Shown one piece after another: positions 1-10,119 of a stretch of 64,000 nucleotides of DNA. This stretch comes from Paracoccus sp. (in: a-proteobacteria). GTDB lineage: Bacteria > Pseudomonadota > Alphaproteobacteria > Rhodobacterales > Rhodobacteraceae. Location: assembly GCF_030538655.1 (NCBI RefSeq), contig NZ_JAUNTO010000002.1, positions 62,001-126,000 of the forward strand, given 5' to 3'. The translations under genes were made by a program, and so were the position numbers. The first letter of the stretch is position 1. Every line of letters begins with the position of its first letter. Under the pieces are notes generated by a model. The model searched no databases. It was not told where the DNA came from and saw nothing but the letters and a program-made list of their open reading frames with translations.

Positions 1-83
1 TTTGAGTTGTCATAAATCCGGCAACCCCCTAGCCCGGATTTCAGTTCCCGTCCACATCACGCCTGCGCGACCACCGGCAGGGG

Positions 84-130
84 TTTCCTGTTTGCAACAA
101 ATACGCCGCAGGGGGGGCAAGCCCCCGCCT
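84..130 (-). repeat. intergenic repeat fragment with GC hairpin
   Basis: Downstream of the dehydrogenase gene there is a GGGGGC-AA-GCCCCC hairpin (about 112-126) next to a half-copy of a short motif read on the minus strand as GTATTTGTTGCAAACAGGAA. The same motif recurs near 11.6 and 48.5 kb. On the minus strand the hairpin precedes a weak T-rich stretch, so it may also end transcription of the dehydrogenase. The rest of 1-142 holds nothing recognisable. Confidence 0.5.
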
Positions 131-142
131 CTGGGCACGGCC

Positions 143-1750
143 TTAACCCAGCAGGCGGCGGGCGATCACCTGTGCCTGAATTTCCGCCGCGCCCTCGAAA
201 ATATTCAGGATTCGCGCGTCGCACAGCACCCGGCTGATCTGATATTCCAGCGCAAAGCCGTTTCCGCCGTGGATTTGCAGGGCATTATCCGCCGCAGCCC
301 AAGCCACCCGCGCGCCCAGCAGCTTCGCCATCCCCGCCTCAAGATCGCAGCGGTTGCCGTGGTCTTTCTGCCAGGCGCTGAAATAGGTCAGCTGCCGCGC
401 GATCATGATTTCCACCGCAGACAGCGCCAGCTTGTCGGCCACACGGGGAAAGTTCACCAGCGCCTTGCCGAATTGCTTGCGGTCCAGCGCGTATTGCAGC
501 CCCAGTTCCAGCGCGTTCTGCGCCACGCCAATCGCCCGCGCCGCCGTCTGAATCCGCGCCGATTCAAAGGTCTGCATCAACTGTTTGAAGCCCTGGCCGG
601 TGACGCCACCCAGCAGGTTGTCGCCCTTGACCTCGAACCCGTCAAAGCCAAGCTCGTATTCCTTCATGCCGCGATAGCCCAGAACCTCGATCTCGCCGCC
701 GGTCATGCCGGGGGTGGGGAAAGGCTCGGTATCGGTGCCGGGGGTCTTTTCGGCCAGAAACATCGACAAGCCGCGCCAATCGTCTGTCTCTGGCTCGGTC
801 CGGGCCAGCAGCGTCATCACATGGGTGCGCGCGGCATGGGTGATCCAGGTTTTGTTGCCGGTGATCTTCCAGTTGTCGCCATCGCGCACCGCGCGGGTGC
901 GCAGGCTGCCAAGGTCAGACCCGGTGTTCGGTTCGGTGAACACTGCCGTGGGCAGAATTTCCCCGCTGGCCAGTTTCGGCAGCCACTGTTTCTTTTGCGC
1001 CTCGGTGCCGCCGCAGATGATCAGTTCGGCGGCGATTTCGCTGCGGGTGCCAAGGCTACCAACGCCGATATAGGCGCGCGACAGTTCTTCGCTGACGACG
1101 ACCATGCTGGCTTTGGACAGGCCAAGCCCGCCAAATTCCTCGGGGATGGTCAGGCCGAACACGCCCAGTTCCGCCAGTTCGGAAATGATTTCCATCGGGA
1201 TCAGTTCGTCCTGCATATGCCAGTCATGGGCATGCGGCACCACCTTGTCATCGGCCCAACGGCGGAACTGATCGCGGATCATTTCCAGATCCTCGTCCAG
1301 CCCGGTCTTGCCAAAGGTGGCCGCGCCCTGATTGTCCGCCAGAATCGCCGCCAGTTGCGCCCGCGCCTGCGCCGTATTGCCCGCCATCAGCGCCCGTGCC
1401 GCATCCGAGGGCTGCCATTCGACGCCCATATCCGACAGGCGGGCGAATTCCGTCTGGCTCATCGGGATGCCGCCCGCGATTTGCGACAGATATTCGCCAA
1501 AACCGATCTGAAGGATCAGCCCTTCGGTTTCCCCCTGCACGCGCCCGGCCCAAGCGGCCAGTTGCCGCAGCGATTCCACATACGTCGCCAGCCATGACAG
1601 AGCATGGGCGGCGCGCTGATGTACCTCCAGCGCCACCGCATCGACCTTGCCATCGGGGGCGACCAGCGCCAGCACAGCGGCTTTGGCGCGGGATTGCAAA
1701 TCTTCCAGTTCGGCGATGACGGCGGCTGTATCTGCGGGCATGTCTTTCAT
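143..1750 (-). CDS. mcd: acyl-CoA dehydrogenase, probable (2S)-methylsuccinyl-CoA dehydrogenase
   Basis: This is an FAD-dependent acyl-CoA dehydrogenase of about 535 residues. An extra alpha-helical N-terminal region of about 150 residues precedes the usual ACAD N, middle and C domains. Middle-domain motifs (FTEPNTGSDLGS, ITGNKTWITHA) and the C-terminal QIHGGNGFALEYQ and NIFEGAAEIQ segments are present. The last holds the glutamate expected as catalytic base. The long N-terminus is typical of Mcd, which oxidises methylsuccinyl-CoA to mesaconyl-CoA in the ethylmalonyl-CoA pathway of acetate assimilation. The start at 1750 was chosen because alignable sequence begins there; an ATG at 1759 is also possible. 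It diverges from the TauE-like gene. The substrate is inferred from architecture, not proven. Confidence 0.78.
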   Translation of the reverse strand: MKDMPADTAAVIAELEDLQSRAKAAVLALVAPDGKVDAVALEVHQRAAHALSWLATYVESLRQLAAWAGRVQGETEGLILQIGFGEYLSQIAGGIPMSQTEFARLSDMGVEWQPSDAARALMAGNTAQARAQLAAILADNQGAATFGKTGLDEDLEMIRDQFRRWADDKVVPHAHDWHMQDELIPMEIISELAELGVFGLTIPEEFGGLGLSKASMVVVSEELSRAYIGVGSLGTRSEIAAELIICGGTEAQKKQWLPKLASGEILPTAVFTEPNTGSDLGSLRTRAVRDGDNWKITGNKTWITHAARTHVMTLLARTEPETDDWRGLSMFLAEKTPGTDTEPFPTPGMTGGEIEVLGYRGMKEYELGFDGFEVKGDNLLGGVTGQGFKQLMQTFESARIQTAARAIGVAQNALELGLQYALDRKQFGKALVNFPRVADKLALSAVEIMIARQLTYFSAWQKDHGNRCDLEAGMAKLLGARVAWAAADNALQIHGGNGFALEYQISRVLCDARILNIFEGAAEIQAQVIARRLLG

Positions 1751-1929
1751 CGAATCCATCCGTTTCGGCGTTGCAGCATGTCTAGGGCTTTCGCATGTGC
1801 AGCGCAATGATAATGCGCGGCAAGGCTTAATAAAGACTGAAAATGTCGCGCAGATTGCGCGGTTCCATGCGTGTTTTGGCAAACAGGAGGCGTATTTTCT
1901 TTTGTTTTTCGCAGCGATAGGGTGACGGC

Positions 1930-2694
1930 ATGTTCGGGCTTGATCCTGTGGTTTTCTGGGCGGCGATGGCCGTCACTCTGTTTGCGGGCTTTGTCAAAGG
2001 CGCGGTCGGCTTTGCCATGCCGATGATTATGATGTCGGTTTTCGGGTCGATGATGCCTGCGACCATGGCGCTGGCCGGGCTGATCCTGCCGACTTTGGTC
2101 ACGAATATCGGGCAGGCGTTCCGCTGGGGGCCGGCGGAGGCATGGGCCGCGACCGCCTGCTATCGCTGGCATATCGGCGCGGTGGCGCTGTTCATTCTGG
2201 TCTCGGCGCCCTTTGCCGCGATGATTCCGCAAGGTGCGATGTATCTGATGCTTGGCGCCCCGATCACCGCTTTCGCGCTGTGGCAATTGTCGGGGCGGCC
2301 CTTGGCGCTGCCGATCCGCCACCAGCGGCGGGCCGAGGTGGTCAGCGGCGTGATTGGTGGGCTGTATGGTGGGATTTCGGGCATCTGGGGGCCGCCGCTG
2401 ATCGTCTATCTGCTGTCGGTCGGCGTGCCAAAGCGCGAACAGGTGCTGGTGCAGGGCGTCGTGTTCCTGCTGGGCGCGGTGGTGCTGAGCGTGGCGCATC
2501 TGTTCACCGGCATTCTGTCCGGGCCGGGGCTGGCGTTTTCCGCCGCGCTGATCGTGCCTGCGGTGATCGGGCTGCGCTTGGGCTTTGCCTTGCAAGACAG
2601 GTTGGATGTGGTGCAGTTTCGGCGCTGGACCTTGGTTCTGCTGGTGCTGACTGGCGCCAACCTGATCCGCCGCGCTGTGCAATTGGGGATATGA
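1930..2694 (+). CDS. sulfite exporter TauE/SafE family membrane protein
   Basis: A 254-residue polytopic membrane protein with about eight hydrophobic segments. The N-terminal [13 protein letters not shown] motif and the central [15 protein letters not shown] repeat are the twin glycine-rich signatures of the TauE/SafE family. Members export small sulfonates or sulfite, or transport other anions; the substrate here is unknown. Its stop codon overlaps the start of dapE (ATGATG), so the two are probably translationally coupled. The 170-bp gap upstream, shared with the divergent dehydrogenase gene, must hold both promoters. Confidence 0.85.
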   Translation: MFGLDPVVFWAAMAVTLFAGFVKGAVGFAMPMIMMSVFGSMMPATMALAGLILPTLVTNIGQAFRWGPAEAWAATACYRWHIGAVALFILVSAPFAAMIPQGAMYLMLGAPITAFALWQLSGRPLALPIRHQRRAEVVSGVIGGLYGGISGIWGPPLIVYLLSVGVPKREQVLVQGVVFLLGAVVLSVAHLFTGILSGPGLAFSAALIVPAVIGLRLGFALQDRLDVVQFRRWTLVLLVLTGANLIRRAVQLGI

Positions 2695-3830
2695 TGACCG
2701 ACGCTGCCGACCTGACCGCCCGCCTGATCCGCTGCCCCTCGGTCACGCCCGAGGAAGGCGGCGCGCTGGTTCTGCTGGCTGACCTGCTGAGCGCGGGGGG
2801 CTTCACCTGCACCCGCGTGGATCGAAACGGTGTGTCGAACCTGTTTGCCCGCTGGGGCGCGCGGGGGGCGCGGACATTCGGGTTCAACGGCCATACTGAT
2901 GTCGTGCCGCCCGGCGATCTGGGGTCGTGGACGCATCCGCCCTTTTCCGGCCATGTCGAGGACGGCATGATCTGGGGCCGGGGCGCGACCGATATGAAGT
3001 CGGGCGTCGCCGCCTTTGTCTGCGCCGCGATGGATTTCGTGCGCGAAACGCCGCCCGATGGCGCGGTGATCCTGACCATCACCGGCGACGAAGAGGGGCC
3101 GGGCCGCGACGGCACCCGCGCTTTGCTGGACTGGATGAATGAAAACGGCGAACGCATGGATGTCTGCATCGTGGGCGAGCCGTCGAACCCCGACACCTTT
3201 GGCGAGATGATCAAGATCGGGCGGCGCGGGTCGGTCACGTTTCGCATCACGGCCACCGGAGTGCAGGGGCACGCCGCCTATCCGCATCGCGCGCGCAATC
3301 CCCTGCACGCGCTGACCCGCTATCTGACCGATCTGATCGCCAGTCCGCTGGATCAGGGAACGGCGCATTTCGACCCCTCGGGGTTGCAAATCACCAGCAT
3401 CGACTGCGGCAATCCGGCATCCAACGTGATCCCGCAAACGGCGACGGCGGTGGTCAATATCCGCTTTAACGACCTGCATACAGCCGACAGTCTGACTGCC
3501 GACCTGACCGACCGTGCGCAGGCACTGGCGACCGAAACCGGCGTCGCGCTGCACCTGTCTGCCGAGGTTACGGGCGATGCCTTTCTGACCGCGCCCGGCC
3601 CCTTCGTCGATCTGGTGCGCGGCGTGATCCGCGCGGAGACCGGGCTTGACCCGGTGTTGTCCACCACGGGCGGCACCTCGGATGCGCGCTTCATCAAGGA
3701 CCACTGCCCGGTGGTGGAATTCGGCCTTGTCGGCCGTTTCATGCACCAGGTGGACGAGCGTGTGCCGGCGGGTGAAATCCACGCGCTGACCCGCGTATAT
3801 CGCCGCATCCTGACCGAGTATTTCGTATGA
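2691..3830 (+). CDS. dapE: succinyl-diaminopimelate desuccinylase
   Basis: A 379-residue M20-family zinc hydrolase that removes succinate from N-succinyl-LL-diaminopimelate in the lysine and peptidoglycan pathway. The metal-binding [10 protein letters not shown] (His68, Asp70) and the catalytic TGDEEGPG are present, followed by a dimerisation domain (about 180-290) and a terminal metal-ligand region with [10 protein letters not shown]. The start at 2691 overlaps the upstream stop by four bases; an adjacent second ATG at 2694 cannot be excluded. The end overlaps the following GNAT gene by four bases, so the three genes form one tight operon. lysA, a later step in the same pathway, lies 6 kb downstream on the other strand. 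Confidence 0.95.
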   Translation: MMTDAADLTARLIRCPSVTPEEGGALVLLADLLSAGGFTCTRVDRNGVSNLFARWGARGARTFGFNGHTDVVPPGDLGSWTHPPFSGHVEDGMIWGRGATDMKSGVAAFVCAAMDFVRETPPDGAVILTITGDEEGPGRDGTRALLDWMNENGERMDVCIVGEPSNPDTFGEMIKIGRRGSVTFRITATGVQGHAAYPHRARNPLHALTRYLTDLIASPLDQGTAHFDPSGLQITSIDCGNPASNVIPQTATAVVNIRFNDLHTADSLTADLTDRAQALATETGVALHLSAEVTGDAFLTAPGPFVDLVRGVIRAETGLDPVLSTTGGTSDARFIKDHCPVVEFGLVGRFMHQVDERVPAGEIHALTRVYRRILTEYFV

Positions 3831-4243
3831 ACATCACCATCACCGACGATCTTGCCGCCTGCCACGCGCTGCGCCGCACCGTGTTCATCGAAGAACAGAA
3901 CGTCTCGGAATCCGACGAGATGGACGATCTGGACGGTGCCGCCATCCACCTGCTTGCGACCGATGACCACGGCCCCGTCGGCACTGCCCGCCTGCTGATC
4001 GACGGCGAGACCGGCAAGATCGGGCGCGTCTGCGTGCTGCCTCGGGCGCGCGGCACGGGGCTTGGGGCGGCGCTGATCCGCGCTTCGATGGACCATCTGC
4101 GCACCATCCCCGGTGTGACCCGCGCAAAGCTGGGTGCGCAGACCCATGCGCTTGGCTTTTACGAAAAGCTTGGTTTTACCGCCTACGGCCCTATCTATGA
4201 CGACGCAGGCATCCCGCACCGCGACCTGGCGCGGGATCTGTAG
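3827..4243 (+). CDS. GNAT family N-acetyltransferase (ElaA-like)
   Basis: A 138-residue single-domain acetyltransferase. The acetyl-CoA pyrophosphate-binding loop is seen as [17 protein letters not shown] (about residues 69-86), followed by the usual FYEKLGF motif near residue 110. The N-terminal [13 protein letters not shown] segment is typical of the ElaA/YjdJ-like subgroup. The substrate cannot be read from sequence. The start overlaps the dapE stop (ATGA), which indicates coupling, but no functional link to lysine synthesis is evident. Confidence 0.85.
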   Translation: MNITITDDLAACHALRRTVFIEEQNVSESDEMDDLDGAAIHLLATDDHGPVGTARLLIDGETGKIGRVCVLPRARGTGLGAALIRASMDHLRTIPGVTRAKLGAQTHALGFYEKLGFTAYGPIYDDAGIPHRDLARDL

Positions 4244-4288
4244 GAAACGGCGGGTGAGACCTTCACGCGCGCAAAAAAGGATGCGGGC

Positions 4289-6535
4289 ATGAGCGATCTT
4301 CCCTCGAAACAGCAAATCATGGCCTGGCTGGCCGACCACCCCGAGGCCAATTCCAAGCGTGACATCGCCAAGGCGTTCGGCGTCAAGGGTGCCGCGCGCA
4401 TCGACCTGAAACGCCTGCTGAAAGAGCTTGAGGCCGAGGGCCAGCTTGAGCGCAAACGCCGCCATTACCGCGACGGCCATACCCTGCCGCCGGTCTCGGT
4501 CATCCAGATCATCGGGCCGGACGCTGCGGGCGATCTCTTCGCGCGCCCGATGGAATGGCAGGGCGAAGGGCCGGAACCGCGCATCCTGTTCATGCCCCGC
4601 GACGCCGATACGGCGGTCGGCGCGGGCGAACGGGTGCTGGCCCGGCTGATCCCGATCACGGGCGAGGATCACCATTATCAGGCCCGGCTGATCCGCCGCA
4701 TCGGCACCGCGCCGCATAAGATTGTCGGCATTTTCCGCAAGGAAACCGAGGGCGGGCGCATCGTTCCCATCGACAAGGGCGCCGACAAGGAATGGCGCGT
4801 GCGCGCCGACGCGACCCTTGGCGCCAAGGGCGGCGAGCTGGTCGAGGCGGAACAGATCGGTCCCAAGGGCCGCCTTGGCCTGCCGCTCGCGCGCGTGACC
4901 GAGGTGCTGGGCGATCCCTCCGCCCCCCGCGCCGTCAGCCTGATCGCGATTCACCAGCACGGCATCCCCGACGATTTCCCCGACGAAGTGATTGCTCAGG
5001 CTGATGCCGCGCAGCCCGCGCCGATGGCGGGGCGGATGGACCTGCGCGACCTGCCCTTGGTCACGATCGACCCCGCCGATGCGCGCGATCATGACGATGC
5101 CGTGGCCGCCGTGACCGAAGCCGATGGCGGCGCGACCATCTGGGTCGCCATCGCCGATGTGGCCCATTATGTCCGCCCCGGCACCGCCCTTGACCGCGAG
5201 GCGTGGAAGCGGGGCAATTCCACCTATTTCCCCGACCGCGTGGTGCCGATGCTGCCTGACATTCTGTCGGGGGATCTGTGCAGCCTGCACGAAGGCGTTG
5301 ACCGCCCGGTGATCGCCGTGAAAATGCGGCTGGACGCGCAGGGCAACAAGACCGGCCACAGCTTTCATCGCGGCATGATGAACAGCCGCGCCAGCCTGTC
5401 TTACGAACAGGCGCAGGCGGCGGCGGATGGTGCGCCCGATGATCAGGCCGCGGCGCTGATGGATGACGTGATCGGCCCTCTGTGGCACGCTTACGGCCTG
5501 CTGAAATCGGCGCGCGACCGCCGCCAACCGCTGGAGCTCGACCTGCCCGAACGCCGGATCGAGCTGACCCCCGATGGCCGGGTCAAATCGGTGAACTTCC
5601 GCGACCGGCTGGACGCGCACCGGCTGATCGAGGAATTCATGGTGCTGGCCAATGTCGCCGCCGCCGAAGAACTGACCCGCCGCAGCCGCCCGCTGCTGTT
5701 CCGCGTTCACGAGGAACCCAGCCCCGCGAAACTGGACGCGCTGCGCGAGGTGGCGCAGGCGTCTGGTTTCGTGCTGGCCAAGGGGCAGGTTTTGCAGACC
5801 AGCCACTTGAACCGGCTGCTGGCGCAGGCCGAAGGGTCTGACTTTGACGAACTCATCAATATCAGCACCTTGCGGTCGATGACGCAGGCTTACTATGCGC
5901 CGGAAAACTTTGGCCATTTCGGGCTGGCGCTGACCCATTACGCGCATTTCACCTCGCCCATCCGCCGCTATGCCGATCTGATCGTGCATCGCGCGCTGAT
6001 TACCGGCCATGGCTGGGGCGATGACGGGCTGTCGGGCGGCGATACCGACCGGCTGGCCGAGACCGCCGAACACATCAGCGCCACCGAACGCCGCAGCATG
6101 GAGGCCGAGCGTGACACCACCGACCGCTATCTGGCCGCCTATCTGGCCGATCGCGTTGGCACGGAAATGTCCGGGCGGATCAGCGGCATCCAGCGTTTCG
6201 GTGCGTTTGTGAAACTGGACGAGACCGGGGCCGACGGCCTGTTGCCGATCCGCGAAATCGGCGCCGAATATTTCCACTTTGACCCCGACGCGCAGGTGCT
6301 GATGGGGTCGGAAACCGGCGTCGAAATCGGCATCGGCCAGCGCGTCACCGTCCGCCTGACCGAAGCCGTGCCGACCACCGGCGGGTTGATGCTGGAACTG
6401 CTGGAACTGGACGGCAAGCCCGTCCCGCAAGGCCCCAAGGGCCGCCGCAAGGGTGGCCCGATGCGCCGCAAATCCACGCAGGCCCGTCTGGCCGAGGTGA
6501 AACGGGCGACGAAACGCCGCCGCAAGCGCGGCTGA
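4289..6535 (+). CDS. rnr: ribonuclease R
   Basis: A 748-residue 3'-5' exoribonuclease of the RNB family that degrades structured RNA processively. In order: an N-terminal winged-helix domain (about 1-70), cold-shock-like domains (70-240), the RNB catalytic domain with IDPADARDHDDAV carrying the metal-binding aspartates (about residues 253-265), an S1 domain (about 625-710, MSGRISGIQRFGAFVKL), and a lysine/arginine-rich tail. The tail helps unwind structured RNA in known RNase R. AAAAAAGGA precedes the ATG. It lies 45 bp after the GNAT gene and may share its transcript. Confidence 0.96.
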   Translation: MSDLPSKQQIMAWLADHPEANSKRDIAKAFGVKGAARIDLKRLLKELEAEGQLERKRRHYRDGHTLPPVSVIQIIGPDAAGDLFARPMEWQGEGPEPRILFMPRDADTAVGAGERVLARLIPITGEDHHYQARLIRRIGTAPHKIVGIFRKETEGGRIVPIDKGADKEWRVRADATLGAKGGELVEAEQIGPKGRLGLPLARVTEVLGDPSAPRAVSLIAIHQHGIPDDFPDEVIAQADAAQPAPMAGRMDLRDLPLVTIDPADARDHDDAVAAVTEADGGATIWVAIADVAHYVRPGTALDREAWKRGNSTYFPDRVVPMLPDILSGDLCSLHEGVDRPVIAVKMRLDAQGNKTGHSFHRGMMNSRASLSYEQAQAAADGAPDDQAAALMDDVIGPLWHAYGLLKSARDRRQPLELDLPERRIELTPDGRVKSVNFRDRLDAHRLIEEFMVLANVAAAEELTRRSRPLLFRVHEEPSPAKLDALREVAQASGFVLAKGQVLQTSHLNRLLAQAEGSDFDELINISTLRSMTQAYYAPENFGHFGLALTHYAHFTSPIRRYADLIVHRALITGHGWGDDGLSGGDTDRLAETAEHISATERRSMEAERDTTDRYLAAYLADRVGTEMSGRISGIQRFGAFVKLDETGADGLLPIREIGAEYFHFDPDAQVLMGSETGVEIGIGQRVTVRLTEAVPTTGGLMLELLELDGKPVPQGPKGRRKGGPMRRKSTQARLAEVKRATKRRRKRG

Positions 6536-6611
6536 GCCTGCGCGCGTTGCGGTTTTGTATATTGGCGCAAACAGGTGGCGGCCTGCGGTGGTTACATCGG
6601 GCGGCGCATGG

Positions 6612-7496
6612 TTATTGCTGGTCCTTGGACAATGCCTCTGGCCATCCAGGCGGATTGCCGAGCCAGAACCAATCGGCCCATAACTGGCCATCTGCCGTAT
6701 CAGAACGAAACGAGACAAGCTCGATCACATCGTCCTGTTCAGCCACTGGCCTTGCGTTAAACCTTTGCAGGACCGGAAAATCAAACCCGACAAAGCCAAG
6801 TATCGCCTGATGTGCCATTAATTGCGCAAGCCTGGTATCAAGCTCGATCCCTGCAACTTCGCCTTCATGGCTCAGGTGCATCAGATGATCGGCTCCGTCG
6901 CGCATGTCGATGGCCAGCAGATCGCCGTTGGGGGCAATGGCAAAGGGAAAGCCCGCATCATAGAAATCGAGGATCTGTTGAAAATGGTCGCGTTCGACGT
7001 TGTTGGCTGCGCGCTCCGGATCGTAAAAGTCGCGCCAGCTTTCCCGGTGACGAAAGGCGGCGGCCACCCCGGACGGGCCGCTCAATGCCAGCACCAGAGC
7101 TGCGCCTTCAATCTCGGGTGATTTGTAATTATCCGGTCCGGGATCGCCGTCCGGGCCGGGGGCATAGGCCCATTGCATGAAAGCTTCGGGCGGCTCCTCG
7201 GGGTATATACGTCGCCCCCATTCATCGGCGAGGTTGGCTGGCCGCGATGGCAGGCCCCAGCGGATAACGATTTCTTTGCTGACATACAGAAAGAAATTTT
7301 GCAGCTCTTGCGGCATCGCTGTGCCGATTTCATCTTCGACTGCGGTGATTTCGGCTTGGGTCGCGGGCGCGTCAAAGATGATCTGTCGATAAGAACTGGA
7401 ATCTGTGCGGAGCAAACTCATCTCGGGTGTCAAAAGGCGTTTGACGGTTTCCAGAAGGTAAGCCCGGAAAACCTGATACTGGGCAATGGTCGGCAT
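6612..7496 (-). CDS. SMI1/KNR4 (SUKH) family protein
   Basis: A 294-residue protein whose N-terminal half has SUKH-superfamily features: APATQAEITAVEDEIGTAMPQELQNFF (about residues 45-70) matches the family's opening helix and strand. The second half is unassigned. SUKH proteins often give immunity to polymorphic toxins, but many are solitary with no known role. No toxin gene, Rhs/YD repeats or secretion gene is next to it; neighbours are rnr and a DUF4175-like gene. Its composition is less GC-biased than its neighbours, which may point to later acquisition. Function is unknown. Confidence 0.65.
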   Translation of the reverse strand: MPTIAQYQVFRAYLLETVKRLLTPEMSLLRTDSSSYRQIIFDAPATQAEITAVEDEIGTAMPQELQNFFLYVSKEIVIRWGLPSRPANLADEWGRRIYPEEPPEAFMQWAYAPGPDGDPGPDNYKSPEIEGAALVLALSGPSGVAAAFRHRESWRDFYDPERAANNVERDHFQQILDFYDAGFPFAIAPNGDLLAIDMRDGADHLMHLSHEGEVAGIELDTRLAQLMAHQAILGFVGFDFPVLQRFNARPVAEQDDVIELVSFRSDTADGQLWADWFWLGNPPGWPEALSKDQQ

Positions 7497-7581
7497 GTGT
7501 CACCCTTTGTCACTGCATCTTCGCTATATCTTGAAAGTGAGAGATATGCGTGACCAGCACAAGCACCAGAAAAGTCTGGCG

Positions 7582-10119
7582 TTAAAACCGCTCCAGCAAC
7601 CGGCCCAGATAGTCGCGCTCATCCTCGGGCCGGGTCAGCTGCCCACTGCGGCGGCGGATTTCATCCAGCAGATCGCGGGCGCGGCGGGTCGGGTCGGCCC
7701 CTTCGGATAAAGGATCGCCGGTGGTGATATTGCGTCCGCCGCCCGACAGGTTGCGGCCCAGAGGGTCCAGCATCCGCTGCCCCGGCGGAATGGCACCGCG
7801 CTGATCGCCGGGACGGGTGCCTGCGGGGCCGTCGGGTTGCTGACCGTCGGCCCCCTCGCCCTGTTGGCCCTGCTGCGCCTGCTGGCCTTCGGGGCGCAGC
7901 AGATCGCCCAGGGCGCGCATCCCTTCGCGCATAGACTGGATGGCGTCGGCCTGCCGCTCCATCGCGCCGGACATGTCGCCATCGCGCAGCGCCTGTTCGG
8001 CCTGCTCCATCGCCCGGCCCGCCTGATCCAGCGCCTCGCGCGCGGCGTCGCCCTGTGGTGATCCCTGACCGGGCATCAATCCGCGCTGCTGGCCCAGTTC
8101 ATCGCGCAGGCTTTGCTGCCGATCGGCCATCTCACCGGCATCGCCCGGCTGCCCCGGCTGGCCATTGAACCGGCGTTGCATTTCACGAAACGCCTGATCC
8201 GACAGTTCCTGCTGCTGGCGCAGCGTATCGGCCAGACGGTTCATCGGCTGACCACCGGGCTGCCCGTCCTGCCCCTCGCCGCCCTGTGACTGACGGACCT
8301 GCAAATTCTCCATCATCCGGTTGAATTGTTCCAGCAATTGCTGGGCCTCAGCCATCCGTCCCTCGTTCATCAGACGCTGGATTTCGTCCATCATCTGCTG
8401 AATCTGGTCGCCGGTGATCTGCTGCCCTTGTTGCGGGCTGCGGTCGAATCGCGCTGCCGGATCTTCGCCCTGTTCGGCCAGCATCTGCGTATAGGCGTCG
8501 GTCGCCTCTTTCAACTCGTCCATCAGCCGCTGAATTTCGTCGGGGCTGGCGCCTTGGCGGATCGCCTCGGACAGCCGTTCCTGCGCACGGCGCATCCGGT
8601 CCAGCGCGTCGGCCAGCCCACCATCCTCAAGCTGAACAGCGGCCTGCCACAAGGCTTCCGCCAGCTTGTCACGCGCATCGGGTGACAAGGGACCACCATC
8701 CAGCAGACCAGCCGCCCCGCGCAGTTCCTGATACAGTTCGGGCGCGACAAAGTCTTCGGGCTGCCATGTCACCGCCCGCAGAATTTCCGCGCTACGCCCG
8801 GCATTCGCGCGCGACCACAGCAGATCGCGGCGGGTTTCGATCAGCGCCGCCGCCAGCGGATCGAAAAAGCGCCGCCCCGGCAGGATCACCTGCGCCGGAC
8901 CACTGTCGCCGGTCTGGCCGATGCCATCCGTGGCGCGCAGAGTGATGGTGACGGGCATATTAGCCCATGGATGGCGGGCCAGATCCTCGGTCAGCGTGCC
9001 GGTGATCTGCCGGGTGTCGCCGCGCGGAATCGGCAGGGGCAGCGCCAGAGGATCGCGTGGTTCGGGCGTCAGGGTCAGGCCATAACGGCGGTCCACGGCA
9101 GCCAGATCCAGCGCGATCTCCGCCGCGCCTTCGGTGATGCCAAAGTCATCCTCGGCCTGAAATTCCTGTGCCATGCGACCATCGGCACGCCGCAGTGGCT
9201 GCGCGCCCGCCCGGATCACCGGCGCATCGTCGGGCTGCACGATCACGTCAAAACGCCGCCCGGATACGGTGATGCTGCCCGATTCCTCGGCGCGGAAAGC
9301 AGGGGCCAGAGGGTCATCGCCGCTGGCCGGACCAATGTCCTGATCCATCGCAATGCCGTCGCCATAAAAGCGGAACGTCACCTCGCTACCCTTGGGCAGA
9401 ACCAGCGGATCGCCCTCGGGCAGTGCATTCAGATACAGCGCCGGGCGACGGGTATAAGTAGGCGGCTCGGCCCAGCCTTCCCATGATGGCGCGACCGTAG
9501 CCGTATCGCCGCGCTCATCCGGCAAGCGCAAGGTCGCGGCGATGGCCGACATGCCCTGACCAATCTGCCCCGCACCCCCAAACAGCAGTGCCATGACCAG
9601 CGCCACAAGGGCCGTCAGCCGCAGGGCAAAGGGATCACGGTGCCGCAGCCCGGTATCGGGTGGCACCGCCCGCGCCTGTGCCGCCCGCCCCGCCATCTGC
9701 GCCAGATGCGCGCGCCATAAATCACCCTCGCCCCCCAGGGCCGCATGATCGGCCAGCGCAGCCAAAGGCCGCCCCGGCAGAGCAGCATCCACCCGCGCTG
9801 CAACCTCGGCCCCTGAAATCCGCCGCCAGCGCATTCCGCCGCGCACCGCCGCCACCAGCGCCGCAATCATCACGGCCCCGGACAGCCACGGTAAAATCGG
9901 CGCAGGAACCAGAGTCACCACCCCAAGCGCCAGCAGTGCCAGCCACAGCGACACAATCACGAACAGCGGCCAAAATGCCCGCGCCGCCTGCTCCCACGCC
10001 ATCCCCCAGCGGGTCAGAACCAGTGCACGGGCTATCTTCTGTCCGGAAATATCCTCGGGGGTCCGGGGGTGGAAAACCCCCGGTTCTGACCGCGCCGCCC
10101 GGAACCGTCCTATAACCAT
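7582..10119 (-). CDS. DUF4175 / TIGR02302-type membrane protein
   Basis: A large protein of up to 845 residues. There are two transmembrane segments near the N-terminus (about 48-95) and one near 165-185, a long periplasmic-type middle region, and a low-complexity C-terminal third rich in Gln, Gly and Met that is predicted coiled or disordered. This matches the alphaproteobacterial DUF4175 family, whose function is unknown. The start is uncertain. The listed ATG lies inside the end of lysA and translates a repeat element (10034-10084) into about 30 residues; the family's usual N-terminus begins near ALVLTRWGM, around residue 32. It follows lysA in the lipoprotein-lysA-DUF4175 series. Confidence 0.75.
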   Translation of the reverse strand: MVIGRFRAARSEPGVFHPRTPEDISGQKIARALVLTRWGMAWEQAARAFWPLFVIVSLWLALLALGVVTLVPAPILPWLSGAVMIAALVAAVRGGMRWRRISGAEVAARVDAALPGRPLAALADHAALGGEGDLWRAHLAQMAGRAAQARAVPPDTGLRHRDPFALRLTALVALVMALLFGGAGQIGQGMSAIAATLRLPDERGDTATVAPSWEGWAEPPTYTRRPALYLNALPEGDPLVLPKGSEVTFRFYGDGIAMDQDIGPASGDDPLAPAFRAEESGSITVSGRRFDVIVQPDDAPVIRAGAQPLRRADGRMAQEFQAEDDFGITEGAAEIALDLAAVDRRYGLTLTPEPRDPLALPLPIPRGDTRQITGTLTEDLARHPWANMPVTITLRATDGIGQTGDSGPAQVILPGRRFFDPLAAALIETRRDLLWSRANAGRSAEILRAVTWQPEDFVAPELYQELRGAAGLLDGGPLSPDARDKLAEALWQAAVQLEDGGLADALDRMRRAQERLSEAIRQGASPDEIQRLMDELKEATDAYTQMLAEQGEDPAARFDRSPQQGQQITGDQIQQMMDEIQRLMNEGRMAEAQQLLEQFNRMMENLQVRQSQGGEGQDGQPGGQPMNRLADTLRQQQELSDQAFREMQRRFNGQPGQPGDAGEMADRQQSLRDELGQQRGLMPGQGSPQGDAAREALDQAGRAMEQAEQALRDGDMSGAMERQADAIQSMREGMRALGDLLRPEGQQAQQGQQGEGADGQQPDGPAGTRPGDQRGAIPPGQRMLDPLGRNLSGGGRNITTGDPLSEGADPTRRARDLLDEIRRRSGQLTRPEDERDYLGRLLERF
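10034..10084 (-). repeat. GATATTT-type dispersed repeat copy
   Basis: Read on the minus strand this has a CCGGGGG/CCCCCGG hairpin followed by ACCCCCGAGGATATTT and GGACAGAAG. It shares that order with copies at 43.5, 54.9 and 62.1 kb. It ends at the probable true 5' end of the DUF4175 gene, as the 43.5-kb copy ends at a start codon. Here the bases after GAAG are ATA rather than ATG. Confidence 0.6.

Noticed and set aside
2-1597. 531-codon open frame on the plus strand
   Set aside because: It is the antisense shadow of the acyl-CoA dehydrogenase; the translation is Arg/Gln/His-rich with no recognisable domain, as is usual opposite GC-rich genes.
3353-6718. 1121-codon minus-strand frame opposite dapE, GNAT and rnr
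   Set aside because: Its translation has the low-complexity look of an antisense frame in high-GC DNA, while the plus strand encodes three intact known proteins.
7582-8700. Gln/Gly-rich tail of the DUF4175 protein as a separate repeat protein
   Set aside because: It is in frame and continuous with the membrane part and is typical of this protein family.
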